From positions 62,001 to 126,000 of the forward strand of contig WTXI01000020.1 of the NCBI GenBank assembly GCA_022376515.1: DNA of 64,000 nt, read 5' to 3'. Source of the stretch: Lactifluus volemus. Taxonomy: Eukaryota > Basidiomycota > Agaricomycetes > Russulales > Russulaceae. Each line of letters begins with the position of its first letter. The first letter of the stretch is position 1. The translations under genes were made by a program, and so were the position numbers. Below are positions 11,217-23,184 of this stretch, piece by piece. The notes under the pieces were generated by a model, which saw only the letters and a program-made list of their open reading frames with translations, ran no database searches and was not told where the DNA came from.

Positions 11217-13153
11217 CTAGTGTTTATCCCTGAAAATTTTGCTGATGGCGTCTGTAGAGTATGATTTTGGACGCTCGAGGGCTTCAAGGAATCTGTCAAC
11301 AGAATTCTCCTGGAGACGATGTGACGGTACTTACGGGCGCCGAGCGCACGGTCCCAGATGAGTTGCGCAGCTACACCAAATGCTCGCGATACGCCGAAGA
11401 GAACAGTGTAGTACTGCATCTCCGTAAGGCCATAGTAAGTGAGTAGCGCGCCAGAGTGCGCATCCACATTAGGCCAAGGGTTCTTTGCCTTGCCAGCCTA
11501 TCCGTTGCAAATCAGAAGGTTTGAAACCCACCTAAAGTCCGCGTCGACACGCACCTCGAGTAGGATACCAGGGACGATGTTGTAGATCTGACCCACAAGT
11601 TTGAAGAGTTTATCGTTCGGCAGATGCTTGAGTGCAAACTCGCGCTGTGCGACGTAACGTGGGTCCGTCTTGCGAAGCACTGCATGACCGTAGCCAGGAA
11701 CGACCTGACCACTCTTCAACGTAGACCAAACATACTCCTTGACTGCTTCATCGCTGGCATCTTCTCCAATCTTGGCTTGCATTTTTGTCAGCCAGACGAG
11801 CACCTCCTGGTTCGCAAGGCCATGCAAAGGACCGGCAAGGCCATTAAGCGCAGCTGCATATGAAAGGAAGGGATCCGAGAGAGCCGAGCCGACAAGCTTT
11901 CCGGTGTGGGCAGAGACATTACCACCCTCATGATCGCTAATAGTATATCGTCAGCGTTACAGAAAGTTGATTGAAAAAAACGAATGGACCTGTGGATGGT
12001 AATGTAGAGCCTCATGAGTTCAACAAATGCAGCATTGTCACCAAAGCCGAGCAGGGTGGCAAGGTTGTGCGAGTAGTCCTTTTGCACGTCAATCGGCGGG
12101 AGCTTACCGCGACCATAGACATTGCGGTAAATGCGACCTGCAATGTTTGGAAGCTTGGCAATCCTGGCGATCACGTGAATGTCAAGTGGGATTCGTATTC
12201 GAAAGGATTCTTACAGGTCCATAGAGTCCTCGAACACTGGGCCCCAATATTCCTTTTTAGAGATGCCCTCAGCATAAGCCTTGGAAAATGCAGAGTTGTG
12301 GTTCAGCTGTGGTCAAGGTACGTAAGTCTAAATGACAGGGTGCAGAAAACCCGACTAAATTGACGCACAGCAGTGACAGCTAAGCTAAACTGGCTCATGG
12401 GGTGTAGTGTGGGAGGACACCTGTCAAGGATCTCCTCAACAAACTCGGGAATTGCGGCGCGTGCAGCCCAGTCTTTTGAGAGCTCGGAGACTTGCTCGTG
12501 GGTCGGGATCTCGCCGGTGACGAGGAGCCAGAAGAGACCTTCGGGAAGAGGTTCGGAGCCACCGGGAGCCTTGGGAAGTTGCTGCTGAATCTCGGGAATG
12601 GTCTTGCCACGGAAGCGGATGCCTTCCTCTATAGAACGAAGGGGAGTCAAGACCCAAGCGGTGAAAGCACTACATAGAAGGGCTTACCGGGGTCGAGAAC
12701 GGAACCTTCCCAGATCAGAGCTGGCAAACCACGCATACCGCTAGTGATGTGGCAAACGAATGATCAGTCGACGCTTGGTACGGCGGGCGGTGATGCGCAC
12801 CCAAAGAGTTGGTCAACTTGGACAGGCCCGAAAGACTTCTTGCCATGCAGAGCACGGACCGCTTTAACCTGTTAAGAGTGTGACGTCAGAGACATTAGAG
12901 GGTGAACAGTGGCGTATTTCGATATTTTAGACGAGTGCGCACATGTTCTTGGGCAGCTGGAATGATCTCTGCCAGACGCTCCTTGAGCGTAGGCTGCTTC
13001 GAAGCTGTTGATAAGAGACGGACTGAAGCGGCAGAACGCAACAAGGGCGAGCTAGTCTAAGCGCGCCATTGATAATTGTCAGTACACAAAGATAATACAA
13101 TATAATAAAGAAAGATGTACTGTTTTTAAGGAGGCGCGAAGGGCAAAAACCAT
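11217..13153 (-). CDS. CIT1: Mitochondrial citrate synthase
   Basis: Condenses acetyl-CoA and oxaloacetate to citrate, the entry step of the TCA cycle. Ten exons: 13121-13153, 12943-13056, 12801-12868, 12688-12740, 12369-12628, 12215-12306, 11990-12163, 11555-11936, 11335-11497 and 11217-11281. They give 467 residues, the usual length. The N-terminus ([11 protein letters not shown], then Ser/Arg-rich [15 protein letters not shown]) looks like a mitochondrial presequence. Key motifs: [13 protein letters not shown] with the substrate-binding His (about residue 267), [12 protein letters not shown], and [16 protein letters not shown] with the second catalytic His. All phases fit. Start codons of this gene and TRM8 are 139 bp apart. 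Confidence 0.96.
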
Positions 13154-13292
13154 TTTTTGATTGGGTGAGAGTGAAAAATGAGTGAAGGGAGACAGCGAGC
13201 GAACCTTTTTCTATTCGTGTTTGACCGCACCGGACATTACCGTACCGCTTCACCCCGACGGTTTAACAATCCTCCGCTCCGAGCCATCATCA
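13154..13292. promoter_or_regulatory. Short bidirectional promoter CIT1/TRM8
   Basis: Only 139 bp separate the divergent start codons of citrate synthase and TRM8, so their promoters and 5' UTRs must share or overlap here. No TATA box stands out. Confidence 0.55.
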
Positions 13293-14215
<923 letters not shown>

Positions 14216-14261
14216 TCATTCGATGTGTATTCGTAGCAAAACAAAACCAAAAAAATTGAAA

Positions 14262-15161
14262 TCATTCATCCTCTATCATGGCATCTTCGGCGGCTTTGGA
14301 CGCCCGCAGCCCTATGCTCATCGCATCCAGTAAACCTTTTGTGCGCTCCCTGACCACCGCGCGCATTTCCTTGTGAATCACCGCACCCGCCTCTCCCGCC
14401 AACTTTAAAATCTCCTCGAATCGGTCAACATGTAGCCGCGTCTCCATGCTGACCAGCGTGAGGCGCCCCGACCGCGGCATACTCGCCACCGTCACATGCG
14501 GCAGATCGGTCTCTTCTAGAGCTGTGAGGTCCAGCATCGGCGCCGTGGCGTGCACGCCACCTGTAACGGCGCAGACGTAATCCGTTAGGGGCACACCGGC
14601 GTTGATGAGTGCCACGGTCGTCGCATTGATCGCAGCTTGGAGCACGCCTCCATCCTGCTGCAATACATGAACGAAAATATCGATTTGTGAACGCGGATAC
14701 AGGTTGGTCTGTACCACGGGTTCGAACGTCGCTTTGATCGTCGCCGCGAGCTCCAATACGCGCCTTTTTTTTTTTTTAAATTTATAACAAACATGAAAAT
14801 TAGATTATTTTTTTTTGTGATTGGACGCACTTGTCTCCACGTCCGCGACGTCGACGATCGTTGGCGCTAAAAGGCGCTATGGTCGCCTCTACGTGTATGG
14901 TAGCTCGATCGTGCAACGTCTGTGCGCGCACGCGGGCCTCGCGCGGTCCAAACACGCTCACGAGCACCTCGGTAAGCCCGTGCGTGATGCGCGCCGAGCC
15001 GTCTGCACCGGCCTGCGGGGTCGAGTCAAAGGTTATCCCGCGTAGCTCGTATTGCCGGCGCCCATCCGAGCGGAATCCACCTTCGTTGAGAATTTCAATG
15101 CGCGAGCTCTGTAGGTGGCGGTTAGGGTGCGCGGTTAAGATGTGGTAATTGAATGTACCAT
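14262..15161 (-). CDS. RRP41: Exosome core subunit Rrp41/Ski6 (RNase PH-like)
   Basis: Ring subunit of the RNA exosome used for 3' processing and decay of rRNA, snoRNA and mRNA. Exons 15159-15161, 14831-15108 and 14262-14763 give 260 residues. The N-terminus SSRIEILNEGGFRSDGRR and the RNase PH fold (ITHGLTEVLVSVFGPRE, then QQDGGVLQAAINATTVALI) are clear, as is LTDYVCAVTGGVHATAPMLD. In eukaryotes this ring is catalytically inert. The first exon is only the ATG: the donor GTACAT follows immediately and the next exon begins AGC, restoring the family start MSSRIEI. No alternative in-frame ATG gives that start. Confidence 0.93.
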
Positions 15162-15518
15162 TTGAACCGAACCGATCAACTGATGACCGGAACAAGTGAG
15201 CCACAGTCAAGGCTAGCTGTGTTATTCAAGTACAGTCTACTGTATTCTGTTGGAGGCACACCCGTAAATGGCTTCCTGAATGACCCGGCCCGGAATGGCT
15301 AGCAAAGGGCGGTCCCGCGCCTAGATATGAATTCCTCATCAAATATGACATAGTAATGGACACCCCTCATTTAGACTTGTGAACGGAGACTCCTTTCTTA
15401 CCTTGGCCTTTTTCCATAAAGACTGAGGTCAGTAACTCCTCGTTCACTCTCAGTTTAACGATCTATTTACTTTTGTACAGTTTCACTTCCTACACACTAG
15501 ATTCTCTCTCTCAAAGCC
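15162..15518. promoter_or_regulatory. Divergent intergenic region RRP41/NPT1
   Basis: 357 bp between outward-facing start codons. Pyrimidine-rich tracts precede the NPT1 ATG (15480-15512), as is common in fungal 5' UTRs. No specific factor site recognised. Confidence 0.45.
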
Positions 15519-17363
15519 ATGCATCGTGAGCCAGATCCAGGGGTCACCATCACGCCCAGGTCGCTCCTGGACACAGACTTGTACAAGGCTCGTCTTGAAA
15601 AATCTTCAAAAAGATCCTCACGCTGTAATGGCGCGACTTATCTTATGAATTCCTCACCCATAGCTCACCATGCAGCAGGCCGTGTTGCATCACTTCCCCG
15701 ACGCCCAATCGACATACAAGTTCACGCATCGTGACGCCAATATATATTTCACGCGTCAATGTTACGAGCAATTTGTCGTGGCCATATCTCGTGCGCATAC
15801 ACATCCGCTACTCTTCAGAAATTCCCTTTGTAGACGTATATGCGTCACCAGAGTTCTCCACCCTATCGCTGACGCACGACGAGCGCACCTGGTTGGAAAA
15901 TAACTGCCCATACTTCAAGCCTGCCTACGTAGATTACCTCTCCGCCTACCGCTTCAACCCCTCTCAAGTCCAGGTGTCCTTCGTGCCCCGTGCACCAGAC
16001 AGTAACGAGGGTCGTATTGAGATCGACGTGTCTGGTCCGTGGGTGGAGACGATTTTCTGGGAAGTGCCTCTCATGGCTACCCTTAGCGAGATATACTTTA
16101 CCACGGCCGATAATGACTGGAGCGACGACGACCAAGCGGGTGAGTTTGCCTGAATGAGTGTAATGTTTGTTTGCGAGATGGCTTACTCTGATGCGCGATG
16201 AGGACAGAGCTTGCGTATGGGAAGGGTGTCAGGCTGCTCGAGGCTGGATGCACGTTTAGCGAGTTTGGTACGCGTCGGAGGCGCTCGTATCATATTCAGG
16301 ACGTTGTAATTGGCCAGCTGTCGCGCGCAGAGAAGGACCGTCCGGGAATGGGCCAGTACAACGGGACAAGCAACGTTGGTTCTCCCGCAACGCCTAAAAC
16401 AACAAACCCTTGCTGAACAAAACAAAATACAGGCACATTTTGCGCACAAGTATAGCCTCAACCCTGTTGGCACCATCGCGCAGTACGTGTCTGCGTCAAA
16501 TGCTGCCTGCTTCTCACACAGACTGATGATACTCTCCGCGTTGCTTTGCAGCGAGTGGTTCATGGGGGTGAGAGCCCTACGCTGCACCTCATGTACCTCT
16601 GTTCATCTTTGAACGAGGTAGATCGGAGCATTGCATGGATACGAGCACGCTAACACAATCGCGCTCGACCTCTGGGAAGAGGTCTACCCTAATTCACTAC
16701 TGATCGCTCTCACCGACACATTCTCTACAAAGGCGTTCTTCCAGGTGCGTGACGTTTCATTCACACATGTTTCCGTGTAGTCTTTTTCCGCTCAACTTCC
16801 CTCTCCCCCAATGCCCGGGCGAATAGGGCTTTGAGGCCGACCCAGAACGCGCCCGCCGTTGGCGTGGATTCCGGCATGACTCTGGGGACCCATTTACCTT
16901 TGCTCCGCAGATGAAAGAGGTGCTTGAGCGGCTTGACATAAACCACCGTGAAAGGTTAATTATCTACTCCGACTCGCTCGACGTCGACAAATCACTCGCG
17001 CTCAAAAAGCATTGTGAAGAAATAGGTTTCATACGTAGGCGCTCCCCATCCTCCGTGACACTCTTTGACCTAATCCGACGGATATTCGTAGCGGCTTTCG
17101 GTATCGGCACCTTTTTGACAAATGACTTTAGGTCGTTGTCAAGTCAAGGCAAAGAGAAGAGCAAGGCACTCAACATGGTTATCAAGCTGGCGTCTATCAA
17201 TGGCCTCCCGTGCATCAAAATCAGTGATGACTCAACTAAGGTGAACCTTTACCCCTGTATTAATCACATAAGCATCACCATCTAACCTTGCGTAACTTGC
17301 TTGTAGAACACCGGGAACTGGGACACCGTGTTGAAGGTCAAGGGGATCTTTGGTCTCCCCTAA
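15519..17363 (+). CDS. NPT1: Nicotinate phosphoribosyltransferase
   Basis: ATP-dependent enzyme making nicotinate mononucleotide from nicotinic acid and PRPP (Preiss-Handler NAD salvage). Ten exons: 15519-15587, 15664-15790, 15852-16139, 16208-16374, 16433-16482, 16552-16567, 16622-16744, 16827-17025, 17092-17240 and 17307-17363. They give 414 residues, normal length. Motifs: LLDTDLYKLTMQQAV, SEFGTRRRRSYHIQDVV, GTIAHEWFMG (family His), FRHDSGDPF, and AFGIGTFLTNDF. Intron 1 begins with GC (AAG then GCTCGT); no GT donor restores DLYKLTMQQ. The sixth exon is 16 nt. Intron 17026-17091 is 66 nt with no stop, so it could be retained without a frameshift. Confidence 0.94.
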
Positions 17364-18577
17364 GTAGGATGCCGTTTCACATACAGCAGATGTCTTTGTT
17401 GCAATCACACCGCCTCAAACTCGCAGTTTTTGTTCGAACATAACACGTAGAGAGCGCTGATTCCTGTTTTTAATTACCGTCGCGGCGGCCGTCGCAGCCG
17501 TTGTTCCCATGTCGCACAACACAAGAAATGGTGGCTGCCCCCCTTGTTGTCCGATGCTTTCCTGTCGTTCAGGTGTGCCTGGCGAGATGTCTGGTGGCAA
17601 CCCGGTATTTTTGAAATGATGGCGGCTTACTCATGATGATGGGGGGGTAGTGAGATGTGATCCGCATCTCGAGCGTACTACCTACCGCGTTGCCGAAGCC
17701 CCCTTTCCGCCTCAGTCCCTCTCATGATCATGATGCGGAGGATGGTGGGTTCTGTGGCCTTTGTATTTTTTTTCTCCGCCGATGCAAACACCAGTAGTGA
17801 TGGCTACCATCTCCTGGGATGGTCGTTGAGTGGTTTGGTGGGGTCAACAAGCTTACCCGCGGAATCTTAACACGATCTCAGTATACAAAATTCATTCAGC
17901 CAAAGCAGTACCGTCTCCGTATCCGCGACTCCGGCTTCGTGGACCTCTTTGGGTGTCGCATATGTACAAATAAAAACACCCGCACAAAAAAAACAACCAT
18001 GGTTTTGCCCGTCCAATTGGCGCGTACATCTGGTACCTGCATTGTAGGAAGCGGACAGCAACGACTCAAAGACCAATCTCGTGGATATATCTTAAGGCAC
18101 TGCCATGCGGGGCGTATCCATTAAGCTCGAATCTCCGCAGCGCCATTGGCAAGGTTTCCTTGTCTTTAGTGACCAAAAGTAGAAACATAATGCATGAATG
18201 TATCGCGAGGGCGCACACAGAATTCCAAAGAAACAAAAAAAAGAAAAAGGTGGCGGTGGCTCCGCAGGGGAAAGTTGGCGACCCTGCAGCACCTATGGGG
18301 AATAAATGCGTGATGTAGATGTGGATGCTAGTGAAATGATCACGAATTCGATGCGACCTACCATCAAAAAAAAAGAGCACCGCTCTGTGTATTTTGTTTT
18401 GTCGGATCACACAAAAGTACTCCCGACGGAGGTAGGAAAGTCCTTTCTCCGTTGGGACCACCACGTGGGGCCAAACGCCGCAGCGGTCCCGAAAGGGCAG
18501 ATGCCGAAAAGCTAATAGCCCGGGCCGAGCCAAGCCGCGTAATTCCCAATTTCCCAAGTTACTACTACCTTTGACCG
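17364..18577. other. Intergenic region NPT1 to UBX gene
   Basis: NPT1 3' region plus the region upstream of the UBX-domain gene. An N-terminal ubiquitin-like exon of that gene might be expected here, but I could not identify one convincingly. Contains a G run near 17641-17647. No other supportable gene. Confidence 0.4.
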
Positions 18578-19746
18578 ATGTCGAGAAGAGAGTCTACGCA
18601 GGCTTTTTCAGCACCCAACGCGAACGCCGCGAGCGCATACCCAAGCGATGAGACGGCGACAAGACCATTTTTAGAATCAGCATCAGAATTCAAAGTATAC
18701 AAGCCTCCAGTGATCGGGTTACCCCAAGGTACGTAATCCTTGGGGACGTGTGTGTGTGTGTGCCCATCGCAGCTCACTGGCAAACCAATTCAATAACGGT
18801 GATAGAAGAACTACCAGATGAATACTTCATGCCCACGATCTCCGATCTCAAAGAGAGACAGCAACAACTTCACCAGCGAGCGGTAGCTCTGAATAATGCG
18901 CCGTTACAGACGCGCGCGCAGCGCGAGCAACAGAACAAGGCCAAGCGAGATCGTTGGCCAAACGTGAGTTTTTATTTTTTTTATTTGGTTTCTTTTTTAT
19001 GTTTTTGACTCACGAGTAAGGGGGGGGCTCCGGGTTGTAAATGTATATGTTTAGACGACGATCCGAGTACGCTTCCCCGACCGCACGCAGCTTGAAAAGA
19101 CGTTCCCATCCGATAACAAGATTCGTGCCGTGTACGCCTTTGTGCGGGAATTACTGCGGGAAGACGTCAAGCCGATCAAGTTCATCTTGTGTGCGTCATC
19201 TTTTTCCTCTCCCCCCCACATCTATTAAATTAGTGGTTTGTGCACTCGTGGGTGGCTCTGTTCACACATTATTACATATACTCAGCTTCCAACCCTCCAC
19301 TACGCGATCTGAAAGTGTCCGATCCTACCGTGCGCGATCTTACTCTCGCCGAGCTGGGTCTTGCCCCTTCCTCGGTTCTCCACCTCCGATTTGTCGATGA
19401 CTCGCTAAACGGTGCGGTTATTTTTACCTCTCACAAACTCGTACTTTTTTTTTTTTTTACGAACGGTTCGAACTGATTCTCTCTTGTAATTTCTTTGAAA
19501 CCAAATACCAGGTTCAGATTCGCATGCGCCACTCGCATCTGCGATCCTGAACACGCCATCGATCTCCCTGCGCCTGCAAGCGTCGATGGAAATCAGAAAA
19601 GGAAGGAAACATCTTCTGCTGTAACGGCGTCTGGTCCGTCCAGCACGGTCAAGGACCCAACTGGGGCTGAGGTCAAGGTTCCCAAATGGCTAAAGCTGGG
19701 TTCGAGTGCGTTCCTAACCGTCTCTTCGCCCTTGTCTAGTTGGTAA
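18578..19746 (+). CDS. UBX4: UBX-domain protein, ASPSCR1/Ubx4-like (Cdc48 cofactor)
   Basis: Exons 18578-18728, 18773-18963, 19055-19190, 19286-19411 and 19512-19746; about 279 residues once one frameshift is allowed. ELPDEYFMPTISDLKERQQQ followed by RDRWPN, then the UBX fold (TTIRVRFPDRTQLEKTF, then PLRDLKVSDPTVRDLTLAEL), then PKWLKLG near the C-terminus, is the order of ASPSCR1/TUG and yeast Ubx4, which bind and remodel the Cdc48/p97 ATPase. The usual N-terminal ubiquitin-like domain is not seen, so the start at 18578 may be internal or the protein short. In the last exon one base appears missing near 19545-19551: the frame with EHAIDLPAPAS and PKWLKLG is offset by one from the exon entry frame. 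Confidence 0.8.
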
Positions 19747-19944
19747 CTTTCTTGTTCAGAGAAGTGATTTACACCCAATTGGCATTCATTAAATCCATTT
19801 TTAGCGTCTCGCAGTTCGTTATAGTGCTGTAGTCCCCCTGTACTCGTGGATCTGATACGTGCCACATCATAGATACATCCCCAAAGTCGACATCTGTTAT
19901 CTTTACCGCGTTTACATGTATTTCTATCCCCGCTTCAGCCCAAA

Positions 19945-21601
19945 CTATGAATAGTAAAGGGGGAATTCAGGGTCGACGTCGCGCGACCACGCGCGCAGTC
20001 CACCAACCAGATCTTTGATGACGCAAGCGGTGTTAGGCTGCGCGTCCCTCAGGGCTTCTGCCGCGATCTGGGAGTCGTTCCCGAGACGGCACACTACATA
20101 CGTTTCGAACTCTAACGACAGATAGTCCACCGGATTGGCGACAATGTCGTGAAGTGGAACATCTGTGGGATGGGGACATGACTAAGTGTGAACCTGCCAG
20201 CGCACCATGACTCGAAAGAAAAGATGGCCATACGGATAGATGAAGGCAGATGACAGATCTCAAACTCTGTTTTGGGTCGGACGTCCAGGATTCTAATCGG
20301 TTTCGACTTGATGGTGTCCCTGAGCTCCTGCGTATCACGAGGAAGGAAAGAAAAAAAAAAAAAGTCCCATCAACAATGCTATCTTTGATAACAGAGTTTG
20401 TCGGCAGATAGAGAGAGAAGGTGTCCCACGTTGGCGGTTATCCTCCATTCGGGATGCCCAGACTTTAGACCCAGAGTTACCCAGTCTGGTCTGGCTCCTC
20501 CACAGAACTGCACATAGTCGGTATCTTCGATCTTCCCCACCCTCTGCCCTTCGACACCACAAGCTGAACAAGTGGTGCGCCTCTTTCGGAGCTTGATACT
20601 TCTGAACGGGGGCATACCAAGCGCAGAGTAAACCAATAAGGACGGTTGCCCATCTGTCGTCAACAAGACCCCCGCGGATTCGATTTGCTAAAATAAAAAA
20701 TAAACAATAAAAACAAGACTTGCCGTGCAACCCCACGATTATCCTAATCGCCTCGAGCGCTTGTAGACTCCCGATAACCCCGGTGACGGCGCCAAGGATG
20801 CCAGTTTCCTCACACGTGGGGCTGCTTCCCGAGACGGGGCTTTGGGGAACAAGCAGCGATAGCAAGGGCCCTGCTGACCCAAGTTGTACGTACAAAGTTG
20901 GCCATCGAATCGCTGCGCGGCGCCGCTCACGAGCGGCTTCCCCAGTAGGACGGCAGTGTCAGAGAGCAGGTACCGGCTCGCCGGTTGTCGGTGCAGTCCA
21001 AGATCACGTCGTATGATCCTAGGAGCGAGCGGGCGTTTGTGGGGGCGAGTGCGCCCGTGATGGCCTCCACCTGGAGGCGCGAGTTGATCCTGTTGGGGAT
21101 TGATACAGGGACCGTTAGAAAAAACACGCGTGAGAACGAGAAAAGGGCAAGGGAAAGGAGAGTAGTAAAAAAAAAAAAAAAAAGGACGAGTACAGAACTG
21201 TTTGAGGGCAAAGGCTGCAGACTCTGCTTTGGGCTTTCCTAGCCTCGATTCGGTGTGGAGTGTCTGGCGCTGAAGGTTCGATAGTTCAACGACGTCGTGA
21301 TCGATGATCCCAATTCGACCTGTGCGTGTTCATCGCGAGATATAGTAAGGGGATGATGATTGCAACGTAGACTTGCCGACACCTGCACAGGCGAGATATT
21401 GCAGAGCTGGGCAGCCAAGTCCCCCAGCACCGACAACGACTACAGCGGCCTGTTGTAGTTTTACTTGACCTGGGCAGGGTGTTCATCCCACTCTCTAGTA
21501 GATACAATACATGTTGACGTGCCTGGTAACCCGATACCGTCTAGAATCATTTGGCGGCCATAACGTTTATAGTCGTCTAGAGGAAGGCCGCTCGCGGTCA
21601 T
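19945..21601 (-). CDS. UBA4: Uba4/MOCS3 adenylyltransferase-sulfurtransferase, two one-base breaks
   Basis: E1-like enzyme that adenylates and thiocarboxylates Urm1 (tRNA wobble thiolation, urmylation) and can act on MoaD-type proteins. Exons 21523-21601, 21377-21469, 21199-21319, 20737-21089, 20430-20687, 20234-20327 and 19945-20162; about 405 residues after two base corrections. The ThiF/E1 part has the nucleotide motif [17 protein letters not shown], then [10 protein letters not shown] and CTDN. The zinc CxxC pairs are CYRC and CSAC. The C-terminal rhodanese has [15 protein letters not shown] and a candidate active Cys in [11 protein letters not shown]. Frame losses lie at a C/G pair near 20983 and a G run at 20818-20821. 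Introns 21470-21522 and 21320-21376 have GC donors. The splice near 20688-20736 has alternatives. Confidence 0.9.
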
Positions 21602-21705
21602 GACGTGAGTGGTGTGTGTGGTCACGCTCGAAACAGAGAGAGAGGCGCGTCTTTGGTCGCGACATCTACTACTCTACTCAATACCTCGACAACGATCGCG
21701 CAATC
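21602..21705. promoter_or_regulatory. Very short divergent promoter UBA4/APC10
   Basis: 104 bp separate the proposed start codons of UBA4 (minus) and APC10 (plus). An upstream in-frame ATG for APC10 at 21616 would shorten it further. Either the promoters overlap the opposite gene or the true starts are internal. Confidence 0.45.
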
Positions 21706-22685
21706 ATGAGCTCAAGCGGTGCATTAACTGGTACCGTATCCGTCGATACCCCAGTCGTCACCGCCGAAGGTGGTTTTCTCGTTCACACAAGTTGCGTATA
21801 CATTCTTCACCCCTCTAAAACAGAAAAAATAAATAAATTCAATCTTTGCCAAATTCCCAGTCAAGAGACCACCACCGTTCCCGTGGCCTGACATTGGTCA
21901 CCTCGCCAAATGGTCCGTTTCCTCGTTCAAATTTGGTTTTGGACCCGAGTGCTTGCAGGACAAGGATCCAGACACCTTCTGGCAGTTGAGCTATATCTAT
22001 CTATACAATATAACCACCATGAATACGATTTCTACTTTTTTTTTTTTAAATTTAGCTCGGATGGTCCTCAACCGCACTTTATAACCGTTGAATTTCCAAG
22101 AAAGATGGCCGTTCAGGTATGTCGCCCAACCCTTTTTGTACAACAAGCAGAGATGGTGACCACATAAAACGTCCCCCCCCCTTTTTTTCAGAAACTTAGC
22201 ATCTTTCTAAGCTACCGACTCGACGATCTTACACTCCCGCTGCGCTCTCAGTGCGTGCAGGTACGAGCCCAGGGGACTTGCAAGAAGTTCGCGCGGTGAC
22301 GCTCGATCGACCGGACGGGTGGATCACCTTTGATGTCTCTGCAGAACCTTCCGACGATGGTGAAGGCTTGTCCGTCTCTCTCTCTTTTCTTTTTTTCCCA
22401 GTTCCACAGAAACAGGGGTTTTTATTTTATTTTTGCCAGTAAACCGATACACGCTTATATCCTTCAAGTCATCGTCCTCGCCAATCATATGAACGGCAAA
22501 GACACGCACGTTCGCGGTATGCGGATATTGGGTCCCACAGAGTGAGAGTGCCAAAAAATAATAAAGAAAGTTGTATGGATAGGCCATGACTGACCTTGAC
22601 GTTTTGTTTTAGGGACCAAGCATCGTGGGACGACCCCTTCCCGTTCGTCAATCCACAGTTCAAAATGTACGAACACATCCGGTAG
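21706..22685 (+). CDS. APC10: Anaphase-promoting complex subunit 10 (Doc1)
   Basis: APC/C substrate-recognition subunit with a DOC (galactose-binding-like) fold. Exons 21706-21790, 21861-21984, 22056-22116, 22192-22369, 22440-22541 and 22613-22685; about 207 residues. Order of marks: DIGHLAKWSVSSFKFGFG, DPDTFWHSDGPQPHFITVEF, LSIFLSYRLDD, SYTPAALSVRAGTS-like segment, ANHMNGKDTHVRGMRILGP, and a C-terminus ending KMYEHIR like the IR tail that docks Cdc27. One base seems lost near 22224-22230: the protein changes frame between YRLDD and YTPAALSV with no room for an intron. Otherwise intact. Confidence 0.9.
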
Positions 22686-23184
22686 CCCCGTGGTATCTTC
22701 TCCGCCTACCCATCGGGTTTTCTTATCCATGATTCATATCAGTGTATCACCTACTGTATTTCACAATTCACAATTCTAGTTTCGGGTTTTGAAGTATCTG
22801 TGATAACATCCGGTTTGAAATTCACTTCATATCCACCATCATCTCATCAGTGCCAAGCTGTGAACTATCTTTCGGTGTGTGATCAATGGTTTTGGTAAAT
22901 AGACCAAACAAGGAGAGGATACCGCCGCCGTGTTTTTAAAAAAAAGGTAGTAGTACCTTCCGCAAAAATCCTAAATCCCAACGTCGAGTGATTACAAACC
23001 GGAATTACAGTAAACAATTTTCTGTGTGTAATACAAGCACCCAAAACAATGAGGTAGAGAGAGAAACGAAAAGAACGCTACATTGTCCAGTGCGCTCACA
23101 TATATACGTATGTTGTATAGCACAAACACACATACATACATATATACACGCACGTTTGGGTGAAGAATCCCGTCATTAAAGGAG
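22686..23184. other. Convergent intergenic region with TA/CA simple repeats
   Basis: 3' regions of APC10 and the DDT-WHIM-PHD gene. A short TA/CATA-type simple-sequence tract lies at about 23096-23155. No gene. Confidence 0.5.

Noticed and set aside
18066..18557. 163-codon minus-strand ORF upstream of the UBX gene
   Set aside because: No family resemblance; interrupted composition and no matching splice sites. Also considered as a ubiquitin-like exon on the plus strand but not convincing.
22370..22439. Apparent extra frameshift at APC10 intron 4
   Set aside because: Using the donor GTCCGT after GGCTT restores frame into KPIHAYILQV; only the 22224-22230 shift remains.
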